A model generated the notes under the pieces. That model was given only the letters and a program-made list of their open reading frames with translations. It ran no database searches and was not told the origin of the DNA. Below, in pieces: positions 11,257 to 21,110 of a DNA stretch of 64,000 bases. The number at the start of each line of letters is the position of its first letter. Position 1 is the stretch's first letter. Source of the DNA: Chloranthus sessilifolius (taxonomy: Eukaryota; Streptophyta; Magnoliopsida; Chloranthales; Chloranthaceae); assembly GCA_021018995.1 (NCBI GenBank), contig CM037593.1:10134088-10198087 (forward strand), in the 5' to 3' direction. The position numbers were made by a program, and so were the translations under genes.

Positions 11257-11798
11257 CACTGTTGTCATATGTGATCACATATGCGATTTGGCAATCGCAT
11301 ATGCGATTTGGGAAGCCTCTGTCGCATATGCCATGATGGGATATGCGACCTGACATGTATGCGATCGCATACATCTCCAATGTTCATATTTATGACCGTT
11401 GGAGCTTTTTTTATTATTATTTTTGTTTTTTAGGGCTCTCCAAAGTATATAAATGGACGGTTCCTCTTCCTAATCCATACCACATCCATCGAAGGTGTGA
11501 TTTGTGCTTTTTAGGGCTTCCTAAAGTCTATAAATGGTCTCTTTTTGGTCTCTATTTTGTTTAACATCAATTAAATTTATATTTTTCCTTCTAACTTATG
11601 GGTTATATACTTATATTATATACTTTTATTTCACATTCTAGACACCACAAAATTAATACAAAACATATTACTGATCAATATGGGGAACTTTGGAGATTTT
11701 TTGAAAAAAAAAATAATTTTTTTTATGCCATGGCATAATCACATATACTTTGGTCCTATGCCATCGCATAGGGTCGCATATGCGATTTGACTACATTG
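11257..11798. mobile_element. hAT-type MITE, 542 bp, inserted in the LINE RT
   Basis: Termini are CACTGTTGTCA on the left and, reverse-complemented, CAATGTAGTCA on the right (9 of 11 matching). The flanks are GGTACAAT (11249-11256) and GGTACCAT (11799-11806), an 8-bp duplication with one difference. Removing the element rejoins the LINE reading frame between SIIINGT and the PNEYFKNF segment. Subterminal regions contain many copies of GCATATGCGAT-like palindromes. Two diverged copies of a TTTTTAGGGCT...TATAAATGG unit lie at about 11430-11455 and 11508-11535. No transposase is encoded. Confidence 0.88.
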
Positions 11799-13767
11799 GG
11801 TACCATTGATGATAATCGAGAACCACGCCGAAGAAATACACGCCTTAATCCACCCGATCCAATGGTCTCCGAAACCGAACCTCTTGAGCATATAAAGAAG
11901 GAACTTCCAGTCGACCCTATCAAATACTTCTTCCATGTCGATTTTCCAAACCAGTGACAACCACCGGCTAATATGAGCCGAATGCACAATTTCTTCCGCA
12001 ACCACCACGGTGTTCGTAAGCAATCTCCCGGTAACAAAAGCTCCTTGCCGGTGAGAGATAATTGAGGTCATAAGAGGTTTAAGTCGTATTGGAAAGGACT
12101 TTAGAAAGAATCTTGAAGAGGCAATTGATGAGGTAAATAGGCTTAAAGTCTCTCACATCTTCGACCCCTTCTTTCTTAGGAATGAGGATAATAAAGCTCG
12201 AATTAAGGGCCCTACCAATAGTTCCCCTTGCATGAAATTCCTCAAAGAAAGCCAGCAACGCAGCCTTCACAGTATCCCAGCAGACCTTGAAAAATTCCAT
12301 AGAAAAGCCATCCGGCCCAGGTGACTTGTTTTTCCCTGTAGACCATATGGCTTGCTTAATTTCGTCTTCCTAAAAAAACGGCTCCACCGTAGCCTGATCC
12401 TCAAAAGGAATAGAGTTGAACGAGAGATCGTCAAGATCAGGTTTGACCCATCCGTCATTCAAAAATAAAGACTCATATAATCGAATAATCTCGTCACTAA
12501 CACGATCCTTCTCATACCACACACCATCGTCGACAATGCTACCCTGAAGCTTCGCCTTCGACCTTGAATTGGCGACGGAGTGGAAGAACTTGGTATTATT
12601 ATCACCCTCTTTAAGCCAATGAATTTTCGACATTTGTTTCTATGATATCTCTTATGCAAAGCATTTCTCGTTTAGCAGGACCGGACCCGTAGGATAAGCC
12701 TCTGATTACTTTCATCATCAGTAAGGGTTCGGTCTTCTTCCACCCCATCCAACCGACGTAGCTGATCGAGAAGCTCCTCTTTGCCCTTGTGGACCAACCC
12801 AAACTCCACTTGGTTCCACTCCTTAATCTTGGATTTAACAAACTTTCGCTTAGAAATTAGGATGAACGCAGCCGTGCCCGTCGCCCGACATTCATTCCAC
12901 CAATTTTTGACCTTGTCACGAAAGCCTTCAGCATGCAGCCACATATTCTCGAATCGAAATGGGGAAGGGCCCCTCCCGGTAAACCCACACCCAACCATAA
13001 TTGATCTATGATCCGACGGAAAGCGGGCAAATGCTTCCATCATGGCATTAGGGTACATCTCTATTCAATCATTTGAGCAGAGGAACTGGTCAATACAAAC
13101 TTAGAGAAGGAGTTTGAAAGGTTGACCAAGTAAAACTCACATCCAACATCGGTAAGTTGATCAGAGTTGTGTCATGGATGAACTCTGAGAACACACTCAT
13201 GGTAGATTTGTCCGGTGGGCCACCTTGTTTTTCGTGAGGGAAATGAATAGCATTGAAATCACCACCTAGGCACCACGGTTCGTCCCACCTAGCTCCCATA
13301 GCCGCCAGCTCAAACAAAAAATCTTCGCATCTTGCATCATCATTCGGACCGTAAACACCCGCGAAGGTTCAACACCTCCTATTGTCTCTATTTTGCAGAG
13401 CCACCGACGCCAAAAAGGAACCAACTTCCTCGTCGACTTTGTCAAAAAGCATAACATTCCACGTGATGACGATACCGCCAGATGCTCCTTTAGAATCTAC
13501 ACCCACCCAAACCCATCTATTCCCGCCCAACACCGTAGCTATCTTTTTATTGTCATTCATCCCCCATTTGGTTTCTTGAATCGTAATAACCTCAGGATTA
13601 AGAAGGGAGATGGCTCTTTTTATCGAAGCCCGCTTGCTAAGGTTGCAGGTACCCCTGACATTCCAAGATAAATTCTTCATATAGACAACATAAAGCCCAC
13701 TCGGAAAGACTCTACGGTCAAGCCATGGCACCGTCGGGGCCTTTCCCATCTGACATACCCCATTCAA
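11799..13767 (-). pseudogene. LINE ORF2 N-terminal half: endonuclease and RT fingers/palm
   Basis: Minus strand. The endonuclease (EEP family) begins near 13670 with LSWNVRG (metal-binding Asn), then ITIQETK (Glu) at about 13580, GVYGPNDD (about 13350), CLGGDFNAI (about 13260) and PSDHRSI (about 13010), i.e. the full set of catalytic motifs. A linker with FRFENMWLHAEGF follows, then WLKEGDNNTKFFHSVA (about 12610). Reverse transcriptase starts with FIILIPKKEG and DFKPIYLINCLFKI (about 12210-12120), and continues with HRQGAFVTGR and KIDMEEVFDRVDW (12050-11910) to the MITE. Frames shift several times, so it is not functional. Confidence 0.88.
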
Positions 13768-16135
13768 GATCGGTAAACTCTCTCGGTAATCCCTTCTTTG
13801 TCTTGGGAGTCGCTAGTTTACGTCTGCCCCTTTGAATGGATGAGAAAACCTTGCAGAGCTCATGAAGCGGACCATTGAAAGTCATACCCAAATCACCCAG
13901 AACCGGATTAATCTGTCAACCTCAGCCGAATCCTCACACCTATCGTCTTCATCACCTTCTGTAAACGACGAACCCTCAGAGCTAACTGAAGAAGTAGTCT
14001 GGTCATCCCAACTAACCCATTTCCCCTGGCTGTTGAGTCTAACAAAGCTGATTGGGGGAACCTCGACGTCAAAAGATGCAACCTCCCTCTCGATCTCTCC
14101 CTGCGAAGGAATGTTGGTAGGAGCCGAATCGGGCTCACTCTCAAACGGTCTGGGAGGAAGCGAGAGAGACGTAGAAGAACACTTGTCAAAATGGCAGAGG
14201 GAAACTGAAATCCATACCAATCACCAATATGGAACACGTGGAAGTTTTTAAAGACGTGTCAGCTGGATGGACCCCTCTCTCTCTCGATGACTCATATCGT
14301 CATCCCTGGGAGTAGGAACCTGCCCTACAACCCAACTCAGGAGAGGGCGGGCCCAAGAGGCCTCCGCAAAGGACCCGTTGGCCGATAGAGTGGTCCCGAA
14401 GTCAACTATGCCACATGTCACCAAAGCAAGCTCCACCTGAAACAAGCTTCAGCAAACCCAAAACCACCATTCGAAACCGTGGGTAGAAAACCACCTCTGA
14501 TTCCAGATCTGCCACGTGTCCAAAGAGCCGTCCTCTCCCTCACCTCAGGCGCCACAACATCGCCAAAGAATAAGTTGTCCCATAAACCTACGCGTTCCAG
14601 ACTCCATTCCACCAGCGTGCCACATGTCCATCCCTCGCCACATGTCGATTACTCCACCATAGGATCAGTTTTAACAGGTCGTTGAAAAGTCGAAACTGCC
14701 CTCGACCAGTTAGGCCAGAAACCCATTTCCTCGATAAATTTGAATTTCAAATTAGAGTTTGGAGTTCTAATGGGAATGCCGGAGGGGACCACAGGATCCA
14801 CGTCAGCCGAGGGATCTGTTGGGGACGTTGGACCAGAGTTGACCACCTCCCCCGACGTTGGTGGCGCCGTCTCATCAACACCCAACCCCACCTCCTCTTT
14901 CAGCATATCCGACCAGTCTTCCACCAAACCTTCTCTGAATATCTCCGACTGATTATCACCACCAACATGCCTCTCCGAGGAAGACGAGGAAGTCGAGGCC
15001 GTCGTAGTCCTCGGCCCCGCGCCATACCAGGGCGAGTCCGCCTGTGAGGGCTGCCTCGTCACCGTAGTGATTCCATCGACCCCTACCTCATCTGGATAGA
15101 AACGGTTTTAAACCTGGCGTCCCCCGGAGATTGGGATTTCATCATCCGAATGCCCCGATACAATCTCCCTTTCGATATGCTTGACATCTATGAAGACTCT
15201 GTAACTAGCGCCGTTGAGCCGCACACCGCATCACTTGGGAATATCACCCCACCACTCGGCTTGAACGAAAATCCTGGCGAACCTGACCTCGGCGCGATCC
15301 ATCATTCTTCCATCGATACCTCTGAAAATACCACACTTCATACCGATCCTGCTGAGGACTTCAATCGTCCAAACAAACAATGGTCAGGGAAGGCTCAAGT
15401 TATTTTTTTGGATAGATCTATCTCCGGCTTCAATGTTCCAGAGGAGGCATTCCACCATCGCATCATCTATCTGGAAAGCCCGACTCTTTTAAAGTTCCAC
15501 CGCTTCTTCCTCCCGAGGAAATTGTAGTAGGAATTTAGTATCAGAAAAAGTGCAATGTAAGGTATCAACTCTGGTTGTCAGTGCTTTTGTACCCACTGAT
15601 GAATATGAGAGATATGGATGTTGTCATTTGTAGGAGAAACAATGATCCATTTTTTACAGTAAATAGCAGCATTTGCCTGAAATGCGACACAGGAAAAATC
15701 AAGAGTAATATTCTGGTAGGGGTAGATATAATCATCCTTAGGTTCTGCCCCTTCCCTTTGGGTCCCACTAACTCACGAGAAACCCTAACATCATTCCCCT
15801 GTTTATCGCCATTAATGACATCAGCGAAAGAGGCCCCGTGGCAAAAGCCCCCATTACAAAAGTTCTGTGGACGTGAAGCACCGAAACCATGCACAGATTT
15901 CGAAACTCCTTTGAAACGTCTTCCGGCAATGTTCCATCCTTGTATTAAGCCCTCCATCTGCCCTTCACTGACCACCGGTTGGCCCCTGTTCCCGAGGCTG
16001 GGGCCCTGTAACCTCACGTCTTGCACCAAGACTCCATGGGTCTTGGTATCATTACAGCCATGATGATGACACTGTAATCTCCTTTTAAGTTCACATTCTT
16101 ACAGCGGCGACAAACCCAGTCTCCCACACAAATTG
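13768..16135 (-). pseudogene. LINE ORF1 region with a RanBP2-like zinc finger
   Basis: The minus strand upstream of the endonuclease is low-complexity coding-like sequence rich in Ser, Pro, Glu and Asp (14900-13880), including LNSQGKWVSWDDQ at about 14045-14000. Near the start (about 15850) is SFADVING, a block often seen at the beginning of plant L1 ORF1. Further upstream (about 16131-16050) is GDWVCRRCKNVN, continuing after one frameshift with a second Cys pair. The spacing W-x-C-x2-C-x3-N-x6-C resembles a RanBP2-type zinc finger. No clear DUF4283 core was found. Frames are broken throughout. Several long plus-strand frames here (13862-15527) are mirror images of the GC-rich ORF1. Confidence 0.5.
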
Positions 16136-16235
16136 ATGGCAGCACGAGATGTTGTCTGGGGATTCATCCTGAACCACCATCTCAACTTTTGTTACTAGTA
16201 AGTAAATGGATTACTGCTGGTTGTTCAAGCGAAAC

Positions 16236-17103
16236 GTTGTATTTTGAGTAGCCTGGTCATCCCAACTGACCCATTTCCCCTGGCTGTTGAGTAAAATTAA
16301 AGAAATTTGTGGCTGCTGGGATTCGAGCCCAAGCCTAAATTTTTTTTCATATGTTTTGTTTTTATCTGTTATACTTTATTAATTTTAAAGCTCAAAATTA
16401 TTACAAACTATATCAAAGGAGGTGAATTGTCAATGCATTCAAAGTTTGTAGAATGTGAATTGTCAATGCATAAAAAGTTCGTAGAATCGGCCTCAACAAA
16501 AGACTGCTACTCAGCTAGAGTTTCACTAAAACTATGAAAATAAGAAACTTCAAATTTTCCACTAGTATTCTATTTCCTAATCTCATCAGTGCATCTGCTA
16601 GTTTCCACAACATTTGCCTGTTCCCCACGGTGAAAGATCTGATATATAGGAACGATATATATGTAGGCCCTCGAGCGTTCGTTTTTCTGGCCGTTAATGT
16701 AAATATAGTAAAAGAAAAATCAGGTACAAAAGGATAGCTGCAAGAGCCTGCAAAAAAAAATTCCATCCCTCACAGGAAGAAGACACTCCCCTTAACTGCT
16801 GCGGAGTTCTTTCTTTGGCCCTCGAGCATCTGGTTCCCCGCTCTAATTTTTTGTGGATTTTGGCACTGAAAGCTACTTGCTTCAAATTTTTTAACTGTAC
16901 GTGGAAAGTGGAAACACTGTTAAACTTCACGTAAGTAGCCAAAAACGATGGATCTATTTTTACAAGGAAATTTCTTTCCATGCATGCTTTGGCTAGTTTG
17001 ACAAAAATCATCTATTTGTTCAAGTTACATCTCTGTGGGTCCACTATCACTGGTCTTTTATATCTATGACATTTACGGTGACTTAATCTCTATTAAACTG
17101 CAG
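16236..17103. other. Unassigned, including a displaced 50-bp LINE ORF1 piece
   Basis: At 16244-16292 is a near copy of 13997-14043 from the LINE ORF1 (both encode SQGKWVSWDDQ on the minus strand), so the LINE 5' end is rearranged or a second copy was joined here. At about 16417-16490 a GAATTGTCAATGCAT...AGTT(T/C)GTAGAAT unit is repeated twice. The rest, up to the Rab exon, holds no recognised coding sequence. If the Rab gene is real, this is intron. Confidence 0.4.
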
Positions 17104-19009
17104 GCAAGTCCGTCTGATCCAAAGACATTTCCATTTGTCTTACTTGGAAACAAAGTTGATATAGATGGTGGAAACAGCAGAGTGGTAAGGACTATGGTGC
17201 CTAAAATTTCCTTTGTGTGAACCACCTTGGCTACTGGAGACAAGCCTGGTGGTGTCACAAAACTGATTAGGTTCATCAGGGATAGTTTACTCATCTTCCC
17301 AACTTTGTTAGATTGACTGAAAGATCCCTGATGAACAGTCATTTTTCATGGTCGGGCACATCTATTGTACCTGAATTCAATATCATGTCCCCACAAGGAA
17401 TTAACTTTCGCATCCATTAAAAAGTTTTTGGTGCCTATAGGTTTCTGATAAGAAAGCGAAAGAGTGGTGTGCTTCCAAGGGGAACATACCATACTTCGAA
17501 ACCTCAGCGAAAGAGGATTACAATGTTGATGCTGCCTTTCTATGCGTCGCAAAAACTGCATTGGCCAATGAGCATGAACAGGACATGTAAGTATAAAGCT
17601 TTGCAGGGCTTGGCAGAAACTCATCTTTTATTGGACTATGTTTATTCTTTGTTTGGGTTGAACTTGTATCAATAATGAAATTTGCCACATATAACTAAAG
17701 AAGCTTACTCTGCTGACTGCATTTGCGTAGTTTAGAGTCACGACAGCTCACTTTTACGCCATGTGGCGCATATCTTTGGTTGATCCAAGCAGGCCAACTA
17801 GCAGGCCGTCATTGTCATGTCATAGCCAAAGAGAGGCCTATAAGTGCTTTAAAGCCTACCGATCATTGCACTTTAATATCAACCCTTGAAAAAATATACT
17901 CAACCATCCACATTAAAGTGCATAGGTCGGATGGGTCAAATTATTTAATGTGTGTGATCTTTGGGTCTAAGATAGATTCTAGTATGAGCTACTACTTTGA
18001 TGAATTGGATTGCTAAAATTGTATGCCATGTACAAATTGGGGTGGTGAAGCCCCAATCTGTAAAGAGAGGGTCATTTACATGCCATGCACAAATTGGGAT
18101 GGTGAAGCCCCAATCTGTAAAGAGTGGGCCATTCCTATCTATCCATAAAAAAAGGAGAGTTATGTTACAATAAATGTGTATTAAAGCTAATATTAAATAA
18201 ATCAACCCCATCTTCTCCAAGATCAGATGCCGTAGGGATGTTAGGGGGAGCATATTCCATCAGCTGTCTTCAAAGTCCAGTGGTGTGACATGGGCTCGCG
18301 ACATTTAACACCCTACGACATGATGCTGTTCAGTTCATCTATATCTAGCTTTGAGATCAATGTTTTTAGGGTTAATGGCTCCTGACCGACACTTAAACTC
18401 CAAAATGGTGTTTAAATGATTTTACAGCATTAAAATTATATTCTTTTATCCCACACCATTGAAGTGTGATTTATCATTATGCCACGTGGTGCACATCTGT
18501 GGCCAATGTAAATTGTCCAAGTGGCAATCCATCATTGGAACGCATCTCAGCCCAAAGAAACTGCCTATAATTGAATTTGAACCATCCAATTGATGACCTT
18601 TAATATCAAGCATTAAAACAAACAACAATGGTTGATATTATTGTCAACAAATCAGATGGTTTAAATTTCGATAAACACCATTTTTGAGTCTGTTGCACTT
18701 CAATCTCAGATCTCTCACTTTGACGGTACGGATCACCCACATCTTGAACCAGTAATGGTGTAAGTTTCATTTAAACGCCATTTGGTGTTTAAATGACAGT
18801 TAGGAGAGCCGGGTCCATGTTTTTATATATAACTCTTTTGTATGTATGATTGTTTTGCTTGGTGATGCTTATAAATTTGATTACCAAGGAATTGTCTTTG
18901 GATTCTTTGAGTTGCCCTTGCTGAAAGAGATTTGTGTTGCAGTTACTTCCAGGGTATCCCAGAGGCTATTGCGGAAACTGAGCAGAGGGGAGGAGGCTGT
19001 GCATGTTGA
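17104..19009 (+). CDS. RAB7/RABG3 small GTPase, C-terminal exons only
   Basis: Three exons: 17104-17184, 17441-17586 and 18943-19009, joined with no frame error into 97 codons and a TGA stop. Each junction has AG and GT dinucleotides (TGCAG/GCAAG; GTG/GTAAGG; TATAG/GTTTCT; CAT/GTAAGT; TTGCAG/TTACTTC). The protein starts [19 protein letters not shown], with the guanine-binding G4 motif NKVD, then the G5 motif ETSAK. It ends [21 protein letters not shown], and the CAC end is the double-geranylgeranylation signal. This is the plant Rab7 class, which drives late-endosome and vacuole fusion. The family is about 206 residues, so the N-terminal half (P-loop, switches) is missing. Either it lies left of the window beyond a very large intron or the copy is truncated. 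The intact half argues against an old pseudogene. Confidence 0.85.
18023..18136. repeat. Tandem duplication, 57-bp unit, within the last Rab intron
   Basis: Two adjacent copies (18023-18079 and 18080-18136) of a unit beginning ATGCCATG(T/C)ACAAATTGG and containing GGTGAAGCCCCAATCTG differ at only a few positions. Each copy can fold (TTGGGG/CCCCAA). Confidence 0.85.
18377..18810. mobile_element. MITE with long terminal repeats of TTTAAACACCATT type
   Basis: The left end GGCTCCTGAC...ACTTAAACTCCAAAATGGTGTTTAAATGA is inverted at the right end (CATTTAAACGCCATTTGGTGTTTAAATGACAGTTAGGAGAGCC), giving imperfect inverted repeats of about 45 bp. The interior contains AATTGTCCAAGTGGCAATC and GGTTGATATT motifs shared with a second copy at 24252-24690. 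Possible 8-bp flanks GGGTTAAT/GGGTCCAT match at 6 positions. The superfamily is uncertain. It lies in the last Rab intron. Confidence 0.65.
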
Positions 19010-21105
19010 GCTGGGCTACTCAGAGTATTAGAGTTGTGGTGGCTGCAGATCTCGAACGAATTGTCCGTTTGATCGCTATTTTTTGTTTCTGGTGATTTCT
19101 TGACATTCTTTTCATGTACTTCATGTACACTATTTCTTGTTGGTGGTATGTAACGTTTCTTCTGCTGTTATTGTAAAAGCAAGCTGTTGGCTGTGATGGG
19201 ACAAAACTTTAAAAATCCAAAACTGAGGGAAGTTGAATTCGGACGTGTAGTTGTTATTGGTAAAAACATGCAGCTTTGATTGGGAAATGGAATTCTGTTT
19301 CTGTAGATGTTTAAGTGAAATGCAATTTGCAGGTGTTTTTTTTTTGCAAAGATTTAGTGTACTGTTTGCAATGGCTGATACAAACAGAATTAACCCCCAA
19401 AATGGGTTATACAATTGAATTCACGAAGATTTAGTGTTTTTTTAAAACCTTTGGCGTTTTGTCATTTGTTTGACTAGTTCATATGGTACAATCTTAGTTT
19501 TTGTTATTTGTCTGACTATGAGCGGTGTTATACTAGGGTACACAGATGCTGATATTACTTTAGTGAAAATGAAGCCATGCATAAACAGTTAATGATTTTC
19601 AGATCAGTGGGAAATGTTAAGACACTTTAAAATTTCATGTCGAATGAAGTCAAGCTGATTTGAGTGTTTTTTACCATTGGGATTCGTGAAGTCAAACTAT
19701 CGACCAAATATCATCATAACCAATGGAAGTGTGGCTGCTTAACTGCAAAATTATTTTTCCTAAATTGAGGTTAGGATGCTATAAGGAGGAAATACGAGGA
19801 GAGGAAGACTAGTGAAGATCTGATGGGAAACAGTGATAATGGACATGAAAATTTGCGTAATTATAAGGAGTTTAGCAATGATAAAAAACAAGTGGAAAAA
19901 TGAAACTTGCAAAGTGTATCCCAAACAGATGGCATAAGGCTGTGATGATGATGATGATTGCTTTTTGCAATATTCTCCCTTTATCTCTGCTTCTATTCAC
20001 GTTTGTTATGGAAACTCTCACTTGTTTGTTTGATGAGAAGATGAACAGAAATGCCATCAAAGTCTATTGACCCAATCAAGCATATCTCGTGGTTTCTCAT
20101 CTAATTTTTGCTGATGATTTATATAGAAGATAAGAAAATTCAGTAGAGGAGATTAAAATGACAGCAGGAATTCGAATATTTGTCTCGGTTTCGAGCGAAT
20201 AAATTTAAAAGGTATTTTTAGTGCGAGAAGCAGAGAGAAAGATAATCTACGTAACATTCTTGAATTTGAGGAGGGGACGAATATTTAGGACTTTTTCTGT
20301 ACTCTTAAAGAGTAAAATTTTCAACGTGCCTTCCTATGGTCGAGAAAATCGCAAAATCTTGAAACATAGTGGCATCGATGTGGAAAAAGTGGTGGGAAGC
20401 TGATGAAATAGAAAGAGAAAAATATAGTAAATGCAAACATGTGAAGACTGACAAAATATATTATTTTTGTCAATGAAATTGGTAAAATTGGAAGCCAATG
20501 AATTTATGACATTGGTAAAATTGGAAGCCAAGTCACTAGTCTCTTCTACCCAACGATTTAATAACCAGTTGAACCCCACATCGGATTCAACTGGTTGGAA
20601 CTAGCCATTTTCCTTATTTCCTGTCTATGACAAGTTGACTGCTCTAATGCAGACAAGCTTATGAGATGAGGGCTTGCTCTTGGCTGCTTTCTTATTTGGG
20701 ACTTTGGCATTCTAACTAAAAAAATTGATCATATACACAAGTTGCATGTTGGGTTTTGTGTGACATATCTCACACCTCATGTCAATCCCTAGGAATGACC
20801 ATTTGTTAGAGTGGACTGATAATTCATATAAGAAGCAGATGATGGGATGATCAAACCTTTAATGGGAGATTAGCTCCTTACCTGAGTTCAGAACAAGTAA
20901 TACAAACCTAGAATGGTTTATATATTGTACACCTTAGTTGAAGGAATCCCTATAGTTAGTGGCTAATTACTCCCAACATTTTTTAAGGACAAGCTTACAG
21001 CATGTTTGCACAATGCAAGCACACAAAACAATTTAAAATAGATAAGAAAATATAACAGTAAAATGAGGTCTGAAACCTTCAAAGGTCAGCATATTTCATT
21101 TCTTT
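19010..21105. other. Rab 3' untranslated region, then unassigned sequence
   Basis: The first few hundred bases after the Rab stop are presumably its 3' untranslated region; no clear polyadenylation signal was assigned. Further on there is no recognisable coding sequence. TTGGTAAAATTGGAAGCCA is repeated at 20479-20497 and 20512-20530. Short open frames here lack family resemblance and have ordinary AT-rich composition. Confidence 0.4.
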
Positions 21106-21110
21106 GGAGA

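Larger units (their letters stand above)
9571..16235 (-). mobile_element. L1-type LINE, near full length, antisense, split by a MITE
   Basis: Read on the minus strand from about 16235 to 9571: ORF1 region, apurinic-type endonuclease, reverse transcriptase, C-terminal zinc-binding domain, then a short 3' region ending in a tail of TAAAAA-type repeats (plus-strand T-rich, 9571-9605). The closing ACCAATCAAAAAAATAAAAA is typical of plant L1 3' ends. All domains are recognisable, but stops, frameshifts, a deletion removing the catalytic box and a 542-bp MITE (11257-11798) inactivate it. I could not find a target-site duplication, so the exact 5' boundary near 16235 is uncertain. Confidence 0.85.

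Noticed and set aside
13862..15527. Several long plus-strand reading frames (up to 137 codons) as host genes
   Set aside because: They run antisense to the GC-rich ORF1 region of the minus-strand LINE and show no family resemblance.
16310..16335. tRNA or SINE B box (GGGATTCGAGCCC)
   Set aside because: No A box, cloverleaf or repeat structure could be matched around it.
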